50,714 nt of DNA from contig JBKQRV010000165.1 in assembly GCA_052143835.1 (NCBI GenBank), positions 1-50,714 on the forward strand, given 5' to 3'. The notes beneath the pieces were generated by a model. It saw nothing but the letters and a program-made list of their open reading frames with translations. It was not told the DNA's origin and searched no databases. Source of the DNA: DASPPM01 sp052143835. GTDB lineage: Bacteria; Pseudomonadota; Alphaproteobacteria; JACZXZ01. Positions 1 to 6,640 of this stretch are shown here, piece after piece (the stretch's first letter is position 1; every line of letters starts with the position of its first letter). The position numbers and the translations under genes were made by a program.

Positions 1-1
1 G

Positions 2-259
2 TTTTCGGTTGCCGAAGTCGCTGCCCTCGCCGGGGTGAGCCGGGTCACGGCTTACGCCTGGATTGCGCGCGGGTATCTCGGGACGCTGGACTTTCCGGGC
101 GCCGTCAGAGTGAAGCGGAGCGAGCTAGAGCGTGTGTTGGGGAGGAATCTGACATTGGGAGGGACCATGACCGTGTTGCAGGCTGCGAAGGCCCGGCGCG
201 CGGCGAAGAGACGAAAGGTCCGCCCCAATGAGCCCGAGAGACGCGGCTGCGCTCGATGA
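2..259 (+). CDS. Excisionase-like helix-turn-helix protein (5' partial)
   Basis: The reading frame is open from the first bases of the window, so the start codon lies outside; a GTG at 35 is internal to the helix-turn-helix and is unlikely to be the true start. The visible N-terminus (SVAEVAALAGVSRVTAYAWI) is a typical MerR/excisionase-type HTH in which the second helix is followed by a short wing and a basic SELERVL segment. The C-terminus is Lys/Arg rich. In an integrated element such a protein usually acts as a recombination directionality factor or small repressor; that role is inferred from the integrase at 6641-7927. The next gene overlaps its end by 32 bases. Confidence 0.6.
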   Translation, partial: FSVAEVAALAGVSRVTAYAWIARGYLGTLDFPGAVRVKRSELERVLGRNLTLGGTMTVLQAAKARRAAKRRKVRPNEPERRGCAR

Positions 260-410
260 CGCTGAGGACGGCGCACTCGATTATCTGCCGGGCGATACGG
301 ATACCCGGCTCGCGGCAATCGGCCGGTTGATTTCGGGAAGCGATGACCCGTGCTATTTGGCGCGTAGTCTGACGATCTATTTGGCCCAAGAGTATTGCAG
401 GAGGACTTGA
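228..410 (+). CDS. Small hypothetical protein (60 aa)
   Basis: An acidic N-terminal half and a hydrophobic C-terminal helix with no recognised domain. It overlaps the end of the HTH gene by 32 bases and is followed after three bases by the next small gene. The packing and shared strand suggest one operon of accessory genes. It may instead be a chance frame; only context and position support it. Confidence 0.4.
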   Translation: MSPRDAAALDDAEDGALDYLPGDTDTRLAAIGRLISGSDDPCYLARSLTIYLAQEYCRRT

Positions 411-413
411 CCA

Positions 414-623
414 ATGACCGAGATTGATCTTGTGCGTTGTCCGCGTGCCGAGTTCACCGCCCATGTCCTTGACCTTCTGGCCGAGCGGAACATGCAAGAC
501 CGTTCGATCATAGGCGGCGATCTCATGATCTTGCTGGCCCGTCAACAGTTGATCGGACTGAGCCCCGATGAAGCGCTGGCCCATCGCAAGCGGATGGTCA
601 CTGATTTCGAGAGGCTGTTGTGA
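414..623 (+). CDS. Small hypothetical protein (69 aa)
   Basis: A 69-residue soluble protein with a strong ribosome binding site (GGAGG about eight bases before the ATG). It starts three bases after the previous gene. The sequence is mixed alpha-helical, with a C-terminal stretch (LSPDEALAHRKRMVTDFERL) typical of small phage or element proteins. No family is recognised. The good Shine-Dalgarno sequence and tight spacing make a real gene likely. Confidence 0.55.
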   Translation: MTEIDLVRCPRAEFTAHVLDLLAERNMQDRSIIGGDLMILLARQQLIGLSPDEALAHRKRMVTDFERLL

Positions 624-679
624 GCAATGCCCGCACGCGCTCTTGCGGCGACTTCCTCCCCGCAGTTGCAGTGCGAGCC

Positions 680-720
680 CCTCGCCGGCATTGGGGTTGC
701 CCTCCACAGTGTCGGCGAGG
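680..720. other. Inverted repeat in a short intergenic gap
   Basis: A perfect 8-base inverted repeat (CCTCGCCG at 680-687, CGGCGAGG at 713-720) with a 25-base loop lies between the 69-residue gene and the gene at 752. There is no T-run after it, so it is not an obvious terminator. It could be an RNA structure or a protein-binding site. Confidence 0.3.
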
Positions 721-751
721 TTCCCTTCCCTCTAGCGTAGGAGATTGAGCC

Positions 752-1474
752 ATGTCGTTTCTTTCCAAGGTACTGCCGAAAGGCGCCGCGCCTACGGCGA
801 GGGCCATCGCTGAGGAGCTAACGCTTGTCGCCGCGGAAATCGAGCGATTGCAGCAAGAGGAGCGTCAACAGTCCTTCTTTGCGGTCAGCGGCGTTACGGG
901 CGCCGACGCTGCGCTAAGGAAAGTCCGTGAGGCTCTTGCGAGCGCGTTTGAGCGACAGCGCACGCTTGAGGCGGCTGCGCTCCAGGCTCGGCAGAACGAA
1001 TCTGATGCGGCTGTTCAAGCCCAAGCGAAGATACATGAGGGAAAAGTCCGCGCCATTAAAGCGCACTTGGCCAAGCGTCGCGAGCTGTACGAGAAGCTCT
1101 CCGGTGCCATCACGGTTGCCGCGGAAGCTTGGCATGGCATTCTCGACGTGAACGAAACCGTCGGCCCTCTTTGGCCGGCGAATATTCCAAAACCGGCCGG
1201 CGGTGCCTTGTTCGCGCAAAGCGAAGTTGAGCGCGCGCTCAAAGTCGAAATGCACCGAATTGGTGGCGTCGAGTACAAGGGCAATATCGTGAACCAAATG
1301 CGGCGTTTCCCCGGCGGCCACGAAAGTTCTATTAACTTTCAAGGCAACCCGCGTGCGGAGAAGCCTATTACCATCCTTTGCGACGAGGCCAATGCGTTCG
1401 CTTTGCGTTGCTTGACCGGCAAGGGTCGCGGGGATGCGTCGGTCGTTTCGGAACCTGAGCAGGCTAAGGAGTAA
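752..1474 (+). CDS. Hypothetical coiled-coil protein of the integrated element (240 aa)
   Basis: The first 130 residues are Ala/Glu/Gln/Arg rich with heptad-like spacing and should form a long coiled coil (about residues 15-110). The C-terminal 90 residues look globular (segments IVNQMRRFPGG and ITILCDEANAFALRC). A GGAG ribosome site precedes the ATG. The next gene starts five bases after its stop, with AAGGAG overlapping the stop region, so the two are co-transcribed. No family is recognised. A structural or DNA-packaging role in a prophage-like element is possible but is only inferred from location. Confidence 0.55.
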   Translation: MSFLSKVLPKGAAPTARAIAEELTLVAAEIERLQQEERQQSFFAVSGVTGADAALRKVREALASAFERQRTLEAAALQARQNESDAAVQAQAKIHEGKVRAIKAHLAKRRELYEKLSGAITVAAEAWHGILDVNETVGPLWPANIPKPAGGALFAQSEVERALKVEMHRIGGVEYKGNIVNQMRRFPGGHESSINFQGNPRAEKPITILCDEANAFALRCLTGKGRGDASVVSEPEQAKE

Positions 1475-1479
1475 CGGCT

Positions 1480-2307
1480 ATGGCTGAGAATGACATTCGA
1501 CCCGTTGACGGTATCAAGCCGCCGACCGGCGAGGATCACGAAGCCGTAGCGCGTGCGGCCTTTGTCTGCATGGGCGGGGACGGCACTAAATGGGACCAGC
1601 GTATGCAGGCGGTCAAAGAGAAACACGGCTTGGCCGCGCCAGTTAGCACCACGGATGCGCCCGGTGCGAGGGGCGCGTTGTTTCAAACGAACGAAGCAAG
1701 CCGGGTTCTCCCGCTACTCAGCGAGGACAAGGCCAAAAAGTTCGCGGCCAATCTCGTTCGGCAGGGCGCTGACCCCGCCCAGGTGGAAGCTGCGCTCAAG
1801 CGCTCCGGTTACGAAATCGAGCCCGACGAAAGGACACCTGAGCAGAAGGCTTACGACGCGAAGTTTGGCCTTACCGAGGATGGCGTCTCGCCCGATGCTT
1901 ACCACGTCGATAGCCGGCTTGCTCCTAACGCGAGCACGGCTCAGGTTGCGGCTTTCAGCGCGGAAGCTCGCGGCTTCGCAAGCGATCTCAATCTGTCGCC
2001 GGAAATTGGCACCAGTCTTATCTCTCAGATAATGGAAACCGCGCGTGAGCTTGATAGCTTTGATCCACGTACTCCGGCCGTTCGCGCCGAATGGGAGCTT
2101 CAACAAAAGGCGAAATTCAATAGTCACTTCGGCGCGGCAAATGTTAAGCAAGCTAACGAAGATGTTGAGCTTGCGCTGTCCTTCGCGGATGAAAAGTTTG
2201 TCGCAAAGCTCCGTCAGAGCGGTGTCTTGAACCATTGGTACATTCGAGCACAGCTCGCCAATCAAGGCGCGCATATGGGCCGCTGGGCACGTGGGCGCGA
2301 GGAATGA
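1480..2307 (+). CDS. Hypothetical protein, possibly phage scaffold/assembly-like (275 aa)
   Basis: A soluble, acidic protein with no signal peptide or membrane segment. The second half runs as long helices and ends in a pattern (ADEKFVAKLRQSGVLNHWYI) that reminds me of the C-terminal end of tailed-phage scaffold proteins, where a leucine-rich helix is followed by a conserved Asn-His and a short helix. This resemblance is weak and no catalytic motif is visible. The strong Shine-Dalgarno sequence (AAGGAG) and the operon position after the coiled-coil gene support a real gene. Confidence 0.5.
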   Translation: MAENDIRPVDGIKPPTGEDHEAVARAAFVCMGGDGTKWDQRMQAVKEKHGLAAPVSTTDAPGARGALFQTNEASRVLPLLSEDKAKKFAANLVRQGADPAQVEAALKRSGYEIEPDERTPEQKAYDAKFGLTEDGVSPDAYHVDSRLAPNASTAQVAAFSAEARGFASDLNLSPEIGTSLISQIMETARELDSFDPRTPAVRAEWELQQKAKFNSHFGAANVKQANEDVELALSFADEKFVAKLRQSGVLNHWYIRAQLANQGAHMGRWARGREE

Positions 2308-2308
2308 C

Positions 2309-2461
2309 ATGAGCATGAGCCGGCGGGAAATGTTGCGAACTATTGGGGCTGTTGAGCGACAAGCGAGATTAGGCGTTGCACGAAAGCGCCGGATTAAGCG
2401 TGTCACATTGGGGCGCTCGAAAGTCATTGAGAAGGTCTATGTTCCATCATTTCGACTGTAG
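2309..2461 (+). CDS. Small basic protein (50 aa)
   Basis: Starts one base after the stop of the upstream gene, with GAGGA six bases before the ATG. It is strongly basic (about 13 Arg/Lys in 50 residues, including ARKRRIKRV), which suggests nucleic-acid binding. No family is recognised. The next tiny gene starts inside its 3' end in another frame. Confidence 0.45.
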   Translation: MSMSRREMLRTIGAVERQARLGVARKRRIKRVTLGRSKVIEKVYVPSFRL

Positions 2462-2519
2462 CTTACTCGCCGCACTCGTGCTCTTGGTTTTCGCTTTGGC
2501 GATGATCGTTTTTGGATAA
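2439..2519 (+). CDS. Single-pass membrane microprotein (26 aa)
   Basis: A 26-residue frame beginning MFHHFDCS and continuing as one uninterrupted hydrophobic helix (LLAALVLLVFALAMIVFG). GAGAAGG is well placed before the ATG. It overlaps the previous gene by 23 bases and ends ten bases before the next start. The hydrophobic helix, good ribosome site and gene packing favour a real membrane microprotein; phage elements often encode such peptides (holin or spanin-like), but no function can be assigned. Confidence 0.45.
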   Translation: MFHHFDCSLLAALVLLVFALAMIVFG

Positions 2520-2528
2520 GGAAGCGCC

Positions 2529-2732
2529 ATGACAGGACAGCTTGACATTTCCCCGGCTGAGCGTGCGGCCCTTCACGAGCTACATGCGATGTTGGCCGCG
2601 TGCATGGTGCGCGAGCCCGTTGCGCGCCGGGATGCACGCGCGCGGCTCAAATATAACATCACCCTCGCCGATGCGGCCAAGCTGTCCCTTTTCGATCTCT
2701 TGATTGCCTGCCATGAGGAGAATGCGCCATGA
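2529..2732 (+). CDS. Small hypothetical protein (67 aa)
   Basis: Preceded by AAGGAAG at a suitable distance. A helical protein with a central basic patch (REPVARRDARARLKY) and a hydrophobic C-terminal helix. Its last four bases (ATGA) are the start of the following gene, a classic translational coupling. No family is recognised. Confidence 0.5.
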   Translation: MTGQLDISPAERAALHELHAMLAACMVREPVARRDARARLKYNITLADAAKLSLFDLLIACHEENAP

Positions 2733-3007
2733 CGGAAAGACAGCGATTGGACGCTCCGGACAATCAGCAAGAGCCGAAGATTGATTGGAACGGTTTTGTG
2801 CCGCGTGAGATGTTGCGGCGGCTTTGTTGGCAGTCATGGAACAGAGTGAAACGCACTCTCCCGCCAGCGACGATGCGCGGCCGGGTCGAAGGATGGGATG
2901 GCAGCACGATCAAACCGACGCTCGACGCCATGCAACTTCCCGAGTTGGCCTCTCCGCTCGGCTGGTATAACACTTCGCCGCACGGGAGAACGGCGGGGAG
3001 AGATTGA
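2729..3007 (+). CDS. Hypothetical protein (92 aa)
   Basis: Starts in the ATGA overlap with the previous gene. Hydrophilic and rich in Trp and Arg; no motif is recognised. It is the last gene of the plus-strand run that begins at 228. It might be a small regulatory protein of the element, but there is no direct evidence for that. Confidence 0.45.
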   Translation: MTERQRLDAPDNQQEPKIDWNGFVPREMLRRLCWQSWNRVKRTLPPATMRGRVEGWDGSTIKPTLDAMQLPELASPLGWYNTSPHGRTAGRD

Positions 3008-3232
3008 ATTGCGTCAAGGTCAAGTAGGTGCGGCATATTCCTGTTTTAAGATTTTGGCGGGATGGCTCGCACACGAAAACGGCTTGACGCGATAAAGGCC
3101 GGGACTTCCGCTATCAGGTCCCTTCGGTTGGTGCCATGAGGAGACACGGGAGCCCCGGCCAGTTCAATCGGGGTTGCACGAATGAGCGCGTCGCGTCGGC
3201 TGCGGCAGAAAACTTCTGCGGTGCCGCGTGAT
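3008..3232. other. Intergenic stretch in the mobile element
   Basis: No convincing gene. A 25-residue frame (3062-3139) beginning MARTRKRLDAIKAG overlaps by ATGA with another short frame at 3136, but neither has a good ribosome site. The words TTGACGCG near 3084 and TTCCGCTAT near 3108 could be promoter parts, and the latter also occurs in the intergenic repeat at 5378-5450. Confidence 0.3.
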
Positions 3233-3490
3233 CTACTCAGCGAGCACCCGGCAGTAAAGCTCCGCTTCGTGCCCCCGCCATACATAACCCGCGCCGTCCC
3301 CGCCAAGCGCCGGCTTATCCGCGATGCCCGTAATAAAGAGGTACCTGCAAGTCTTGTAGACGAGGTAAGCGGGCGGTTGGTTTACGTTCTGCTCTGTCGA
3401 GCCGATAAAAATGCCATGGTCGAGCGCATATGCCACGAGCGCCAGGACGGCAACGCTTGCGATTAGGTACTGCACGGCCCTCCTCTTCAT
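3233..3490 (-). CDS. Small exported or membrane-anchored protein (85 aa)
   Basis: The only minus-strand gene in the left part of the element apart from those next to the integrase. Residues 1-24 (MKRRAVQYLIASVAVLALVA...) form a basic N-terminus plus one hydrophobic helix, either a signal anchor or an uncleaved signal peptide. The remaining 60 residues are soluble with three Cys-free strands, a YKTC segment and a C-terminal AELYCRVL. The frame is open much further upstream; I chose this ATG because the hydrophobic helix starts right after it. The in-frame ATG at 3511 would add seven residues. Confidence 0.45.
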   Translation of the reverse strand: MKRRAVQYLIASVAVLALVAYALDHGIFIGSTEQNVNQPPAYLVYKTCRYLFITGIADKPALGGDGAGYVWRGHEAELYCRVLAE

Positions 3491-3548
3491 GGGCTTACCC
3501 TTGCCAATCATGGGGCGACGCTCACCGAGTGGAGTAAAGGGGCGTGAC

Positions 3549-3623
3549 GTGCCGCGCGTTGATCCACGATTGATCGCGATGCTCGCGCTACTCGCTCTCT
3601 TGGCCGTAGCGCTGGCATTGTGA
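3549..3623 (+). CDS. Possible 24-aa membrane microprotein
   Basis: A GTG-started frame whose sequence is a short basic head (PRVDPR) followed by one hydrophobic helix (LIAMLALLALLAVALAL). An in-frame ATG at 3510 would add 13 residues. It overlaps the upstream region of the minus-strand gene at 3233-3490 and lacks a clear ribosome site, so it may be chance. Confidence 0.2.
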   Translation: MPRVDPRLIAMLALLALLAVALAL

Positions 3624-3816
3624 GATCGCGCCGGGGACGGACTGCGGAGAGCATCATACGCCTCCCAAAAGCAGGTTGGTAACTTTTGGGCGCTCGCCCA
3701 TGCTTCCAAAATTCCCCTGATCCTAGGTAGCGCGGATAACCTCGCTGGCTATCAGGCGGGCTCGCACGAGGCTCAAAATCTCGAAACATGCCTCTCGAGG
3801 ATAAAAATGCTGTAGA

Positions 3817-4389
3817 GTGATTGGCCCTGCAAAAAAATTCGCGTGCACGATGCACCCGGTTTCTATAGTCCATCTTGACACTGAGTACACGTTTGGCCAT
3901 CTCGACCAACACTTCGGGACATTTGAGTGGATTGGCGAGGACGGGCAGCGCCTCACATTCTCTGTGCGTGTCCGCTATGGCCCACATTGCTACACTGAGG
4001 ACGCCAATCCTCCCCATGCCCCAGGATGCTACGTCTTTCGAGTGGGGAATAGTGATCGCTTGTTTTGCCCCATTCGCCATGGTCATTCCCGTAGCTTGCC
4101 AGGCATCATCAACGAATTTTTTACAAAACCGACAACGCCTGTAAGCCTTACCTTCGTGAAAAATAACTGGACGATTTACCGCCGGCAAATGGACCCACCC
4201 TTGGATGTGGGGCACAAATACCGCGTCTTTTTCCACCTTGAGCGGGACACTGAAAATCGAGGGACAGACCCGCATCACCTGGACCTCTTTGTCGAAAGTG
4301 CTTACCAGAAGAAAGCACCCGTTCCAACGAAGTGTAACTTCCCATTTGGAAAGGCAGCCGAGCGCATTGCCAAAGGCATACGCTTTTGA
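3817..4389 (+). CDS. Hypothetical protein (up to 190 aa)
   Basis: A soluble protein, probably beta-rich, with many aromatic and His residues: segments HLDQHFGTFEWIG, VRVRYGPHCYT, and a C-terminal HLDLFVESAYQKK. I recall similar uncharacterised proteins in alphaproteobacterial accessory regions, but no function is known to me. Two starts are possible: GTG at 3817 and ATG at 3850 (starting MHPVSIVHLDTEYTF); neither has a strong ribosome site, and the shorter form matches the start of the folded part better. A terminator-like hairpin follows 15 bases after the stop, so it is probably a single-gene transcript. Confidence 0.55.
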   Translation: MIGPAKKFACTMHPVSIVHLDTEYTFGHLDQHFGTFEWIGEDGQRLTFSVRVRYGPHCYTEDANPPHAPGCYVFRVGNSDRLFCPIRHGHSRSLPGIINEFFTKPTTPVSLTFVKNNWTIYRRQMDPPLDVGHKYRVFFHLERDTENRGTDPHHLDLFVESAYQKKAPVPTKCNFPFGKAAERIAKGIRF

Positions 4390-4404
4390 ATGCCAAAAAA
4401 GTAA

Positions 4405-4426
4405 GGGGCGGCCGTTAAGCCGCCCC
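4405..4426. terminator. Terminator-like hairpin after the 190-aa gene
   Basis: GGGGCGGC (4405-4412) and GCCGCCCC (4419-4426) form a perfect 8-bp stem with a 6-base loop. On the plus strand no long T-run follows. On the minus strand the hairpin is followed by TTACTTTTTT, a proper intrinsic terminator tail. It could therefore act in both directions or mainly for minus-strand transcripts. Confidence 0.5.
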
Positions 4427-4706
4427 AGTAGAAATTTCCTCGACTAGCCCAAACCCTAGAAGGCCCACCGCCATAAGCAAGTGATCAGGGGAAACCCCTG
4501 ACGGGTCGGCGCTCTCGGACAGCAATCCCTCCTAGAAACTCTGGATGCCACCCTCAGTCGATCCGTCGCCGACAGTGACAAGATGATACGTGCACGGGCC
4601 GATGTCAATACCAACTCGCTAGGCGCGCCGCCCTTGGGCTTGACGGCCGCACCTCGGAAGGTATTATAGGTAAACTAGAACAAAATGGCAACATGTAATT
4701 CTGCCC
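4427..4706. other. Gap without a supported gene
   Basis: Contains a compact 7-bp hairpin (TCAGGGG/CCCCTGA, 4485-4501). On the minus strand, roughly 4532-4615 translates without stops as a stretch starting RVGIDIGPCTYHLVTVGDG and ending at a stop, with a stop codon directly before it. This may be the remnant of a decayed gene, but it is too short to name. Confidence 0.3.
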
Positions 4707-4946
4707 ATGCGAGCCGAAGGACAGCCGCCGCGCTATGCATTCCGCCTTGAGGACTTGCGGCAGTGGCATATCATCGAGGCCGTGTGCTGGCAGTGCAACC
4801 GCACCGCCGTCATTCGCCATGACGTGCTCAAACGCGGCCGGCCGCTCCATGCGCGTGTAGTGGACCTTGAGGCTAAGCTACGGTGCAAGGAATGCGACCG
4901 GCGCGGCGGGCACTCGCTCAGCATCCGTTCCATGCCGAGAGATTGA
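4707..4946 (+). CDS. Small zinc-ribbon-like protein (79 aa)
   Basis: Two CxxC pairs, CWQC near residue 28 and CKEC near residue 61, separated by about 30 residues that include a His. This is the spacing of a small zinc ribbon or treble-clef fold. The N-terminus is basic. Such proteins in mobile elements are usually nucleic-acid binding, but the role is not shown. Start chosen at the ATG; no strong ribosome site is visible. Confidence 0.5.
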   Translation: MRAEGQPPRYAFRLEDLRQWHIIEAVCWQCNRTAVIRHDVLKRGRPLHARVVDLEAKLRCKECDRRGGHSLSIRSMPRD

Positions 4947-5099
4947 CGGTGCGGCCAGGCTCCAGGCCGGTGGCGGCAAGCAGCCGAAGTGCTCGGAATG
5001 CGTTGGGATGGCTTGGCTGCCGTGCGCAGGGGTTTCCACCGCGCGACACCTGAGGAACTTGCAGAGTGAGCGTCCGACTAATTTTCTGGGGAGGGGAAT

Positions 5100-5354
5100 A
5101 TGCAGGAACTAGAAATCACTTGGCCCCGTGTCGCATCTTTCTTCTGGCTTTGGATATGGCGCGGCGCATTGGGCGGTGGGCTAATTTCCGGCATTTTGGG
5201 GGCCATACTCCGACTCACCACCCTTCCGCCGCTGCTTGTCGCTGCCGCCCTTTTCGTTATCGGCATGGGGTGGCAACTCATTGTGGTGCGCATGGCGTTG
5301 CGGAAGAAGTATCGCGATTTTCGCTTGGCTTTTGTTCCGAACCCGACGACCTGA
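5100..5354 (+). CDS. Small membrane protein (84 aa)
   Basis: GGGGAGGGG precedes the ATG by about five bases. The protein has two or three hydrophobic helices (about residues 10-35, 40-50 and 48-62), with a Gly-rich turn (RGALGGGLISGILGA) and a basic C-terminus (RMALRKKYRDFR) that should lie in the cytoplasm. No family is recognised. It sits 24 bases before the first copy of an intergenic repeat. Confidence 0.5.
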   Translation: MQELEITWPRVASFFWLWIWRGALGGGLISGILGAILRLTTLPPLLVAAALFVIGMGWQLIVVRMALRKKYRDFRLAFVPNPTT

Positions 5355-5377
5355 TAAGTTCAAATTAGAGCGCTACT

Positions 5378-5450
5378 GCGGCCCACTAGGGGAGGGCCGT
5401 GCAGCGCTTCTAATATCCCCCGGTTTCCGCTATGGTGGCCGGGCTCAGCG
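5378..5450 (+). repeat. Intergenic repeat, copy A
   Basis: This segment is a diverged copy of 6107-6178. Shared landmarks in the same order are GCGGCCC-ACT, GGAGGGC, TGCAGCGCTTCTAA-AT, GG(G/A)CTCA-CG. Both copies lie just after a gene and before another transcription unit. They may carry a promoter or an operator; the conserved core GCAGCGCTTCTAA is the best candidate site. Confidence 0.5.
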
Positions 5451-5516
5451 CGCGCCTCATACTTACAGCCGGTGCGTCCATTCTCAGGTATGATCCGAGA
5501 GGGAGGAGGCGCGTGC

Positions 5517-6077
5517 ATGATCCTCGCCAGACTATGGACAGCTTTCAAGATTATAGGCGGCTGCTCACTGGTGATCGTGGTCGCGCTCGGCCTCGACTAT
5601 TGCGATGAACTACCCAAGTATCATTTCGACAGGGTAACGTCTCAAACAGAGAAGGAAATACCGGGCGCGCGGCTCATAAAGTCCTTCAAAACTTGGGACT
5701 TCGATTCGCCACTTACATGGTTTTGGCCCCCTACTATTCAACGGAATTACGCCATACCTTTTCTAGTGGACGAGCACCTCTTCGTTCTCTTTACGCTGAA
5801 TTATGAGGAAAGCCCAACTGAGATTTTAATCGACACGCACTGTAAAAGCCGTACAGTAGACCTTTACAGTTTGAACGCGCCTGCGAGCGCTTTTCCTGCT
5901 CGGGATTGGTCGGGTAGACCTGTTGTCGCGAATGATGGCCGAACGTATCGTTTGGCCGAACGTAACGCTTCGCTCCTAAAAATCCTCGACGAAGCTGAAG
6001 TTCACGCGCTTTGTGACACAGATTGGACCGCCGAAAGAAATGCGCTTGCCGATGCAGCGAGGGCCGCCCAGCCGTGA
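5517..6077 (+). CDS. Membrane-anchored hypothetical protein (186 aa)
   Basis: GGGAGGAGG lies six bases before this ATG, which decides the start over the in-frame ATG at 5472. Residues 8-25 (FKIIGGCSLVIVVALGL) are a single N-terminal membrane helix; the rest is soluble, with a charged C-terminal helix (AERNALADAARAA). The region is AT-richer than the host chromosome further right. No domain is recognised. It lies between the two copies of the intergenic repeat. Confidence 0.5.
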   Translation: MILARLWTAFKIIGGCSLVIVVALGLDYCDELPKYHFDRVTSQTEKEIPGARLIKSFKTWDFDSPLTWFWPPTIQRNYAIPFLVDEHLFVLFTLNYEESPTEILIDTHCKSRTVDLYSLNAPASAFPARDWSGRPVVANDGRTYRLAERNASLLKILDEAEVHALCDTDWTAERNALADAARAAQP

Positions 6078-6106
6078 CATTATCGGGGTGCCGCTTGCGG
6101 TGGATT

Positions 6107-6178
6107 GCGGCCCCACTGTAGGAGGGCATGCAGCGCTTCTAAAATCTCCTGGTCCAACTACGGCGGATGGGCTCAACG
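6107..6178 (+). repeat. Intergenic repeat, copy B
   Basis: Second copy of the element at 5378-5450, same orientation, roughly three quarters identical by eye over about 72 bases with small indels. It begins 30 bases after the stop of the membrane-anchored gene and ends 28 bases before the convergent gene at 6206. Confidence 0.5.
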
Positions 6179-6205
6179 CTCACCACGGGCCACGCCAAGC
6201 GCTTA

Positions 6206-6616
6206 TCACTTGGCCCGATTTTGCTGTTTAACCTCGTTTAGTCTTTTTCGGGCTTCGTAGAGGGCCTCAAGGTGTTCCGCGCCGCTTCTGTAGGAATGAT
6301 CCTTCGGCCTTTCCGGAACCTTCGGCCTTTCTGGCCCCTTCTCGTTAGACAAGAAATTCCATAGTTCGCCAAGTATGTTACTAGCTACTTCTTCCAGTCG
6401 CTTGTAAGTCTCGTCAGGCATCCTGTCATTGTAGGGTTTTACAAGCGTGCAGATATCACATATCGAGCGGTCCCATCCCTCATAACTAACCCGGTCTTCC
6501 TCGCCACCCTTTTCCAAATCGTTGAGCAGCAATATCGCAACGTCGAAAGCCTCGCGTAGCTCGTTCGAGATAGGCCTGTTGGCCATGGCGCGCCCCCCGC
6601 CCGTGGAAGCGCTCAT
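6206..6616 (-). CDS. Hypothetical protein next to the integrase (up to 136 aa)
   Basis: A soluble, charged, helical protein. The C-terminal third contains a short Pro/Lys repeat (PERPKVPERPK) followed by a basic helix (ALYEARKRLNEVKQ). The frame can start at 6616 or at the ATG at 6586 (MANRPISNELREAF); the second gives a more natural N-terminus. No family is recognised. It is transcribed in the same direction as the integrase, 24 bases downstream of it. Confidence 0.5.
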   Translation of the reverse strand: MSASTGGGRAMANRPISNELREAFDVAILLLNDLEKGGEEDRVSYEGWDRSICDICTLVKPYNDRMPDETYKRLEEVASNILGELWNFLSNEKGPERPKVPERPKDHSYRSGAEHLEALYEARKRLNEVKQQNRAK

Positions 6617-6640
6617 GTTACCATGAAAGGACGCAACCGC

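Noticed and set aside
3182..3466. 94-codon plus-strand frame
   Set aside because: Opposite the minus-strand gene at 3233-3490, whose signal-anchor N-terminus is more convincing.
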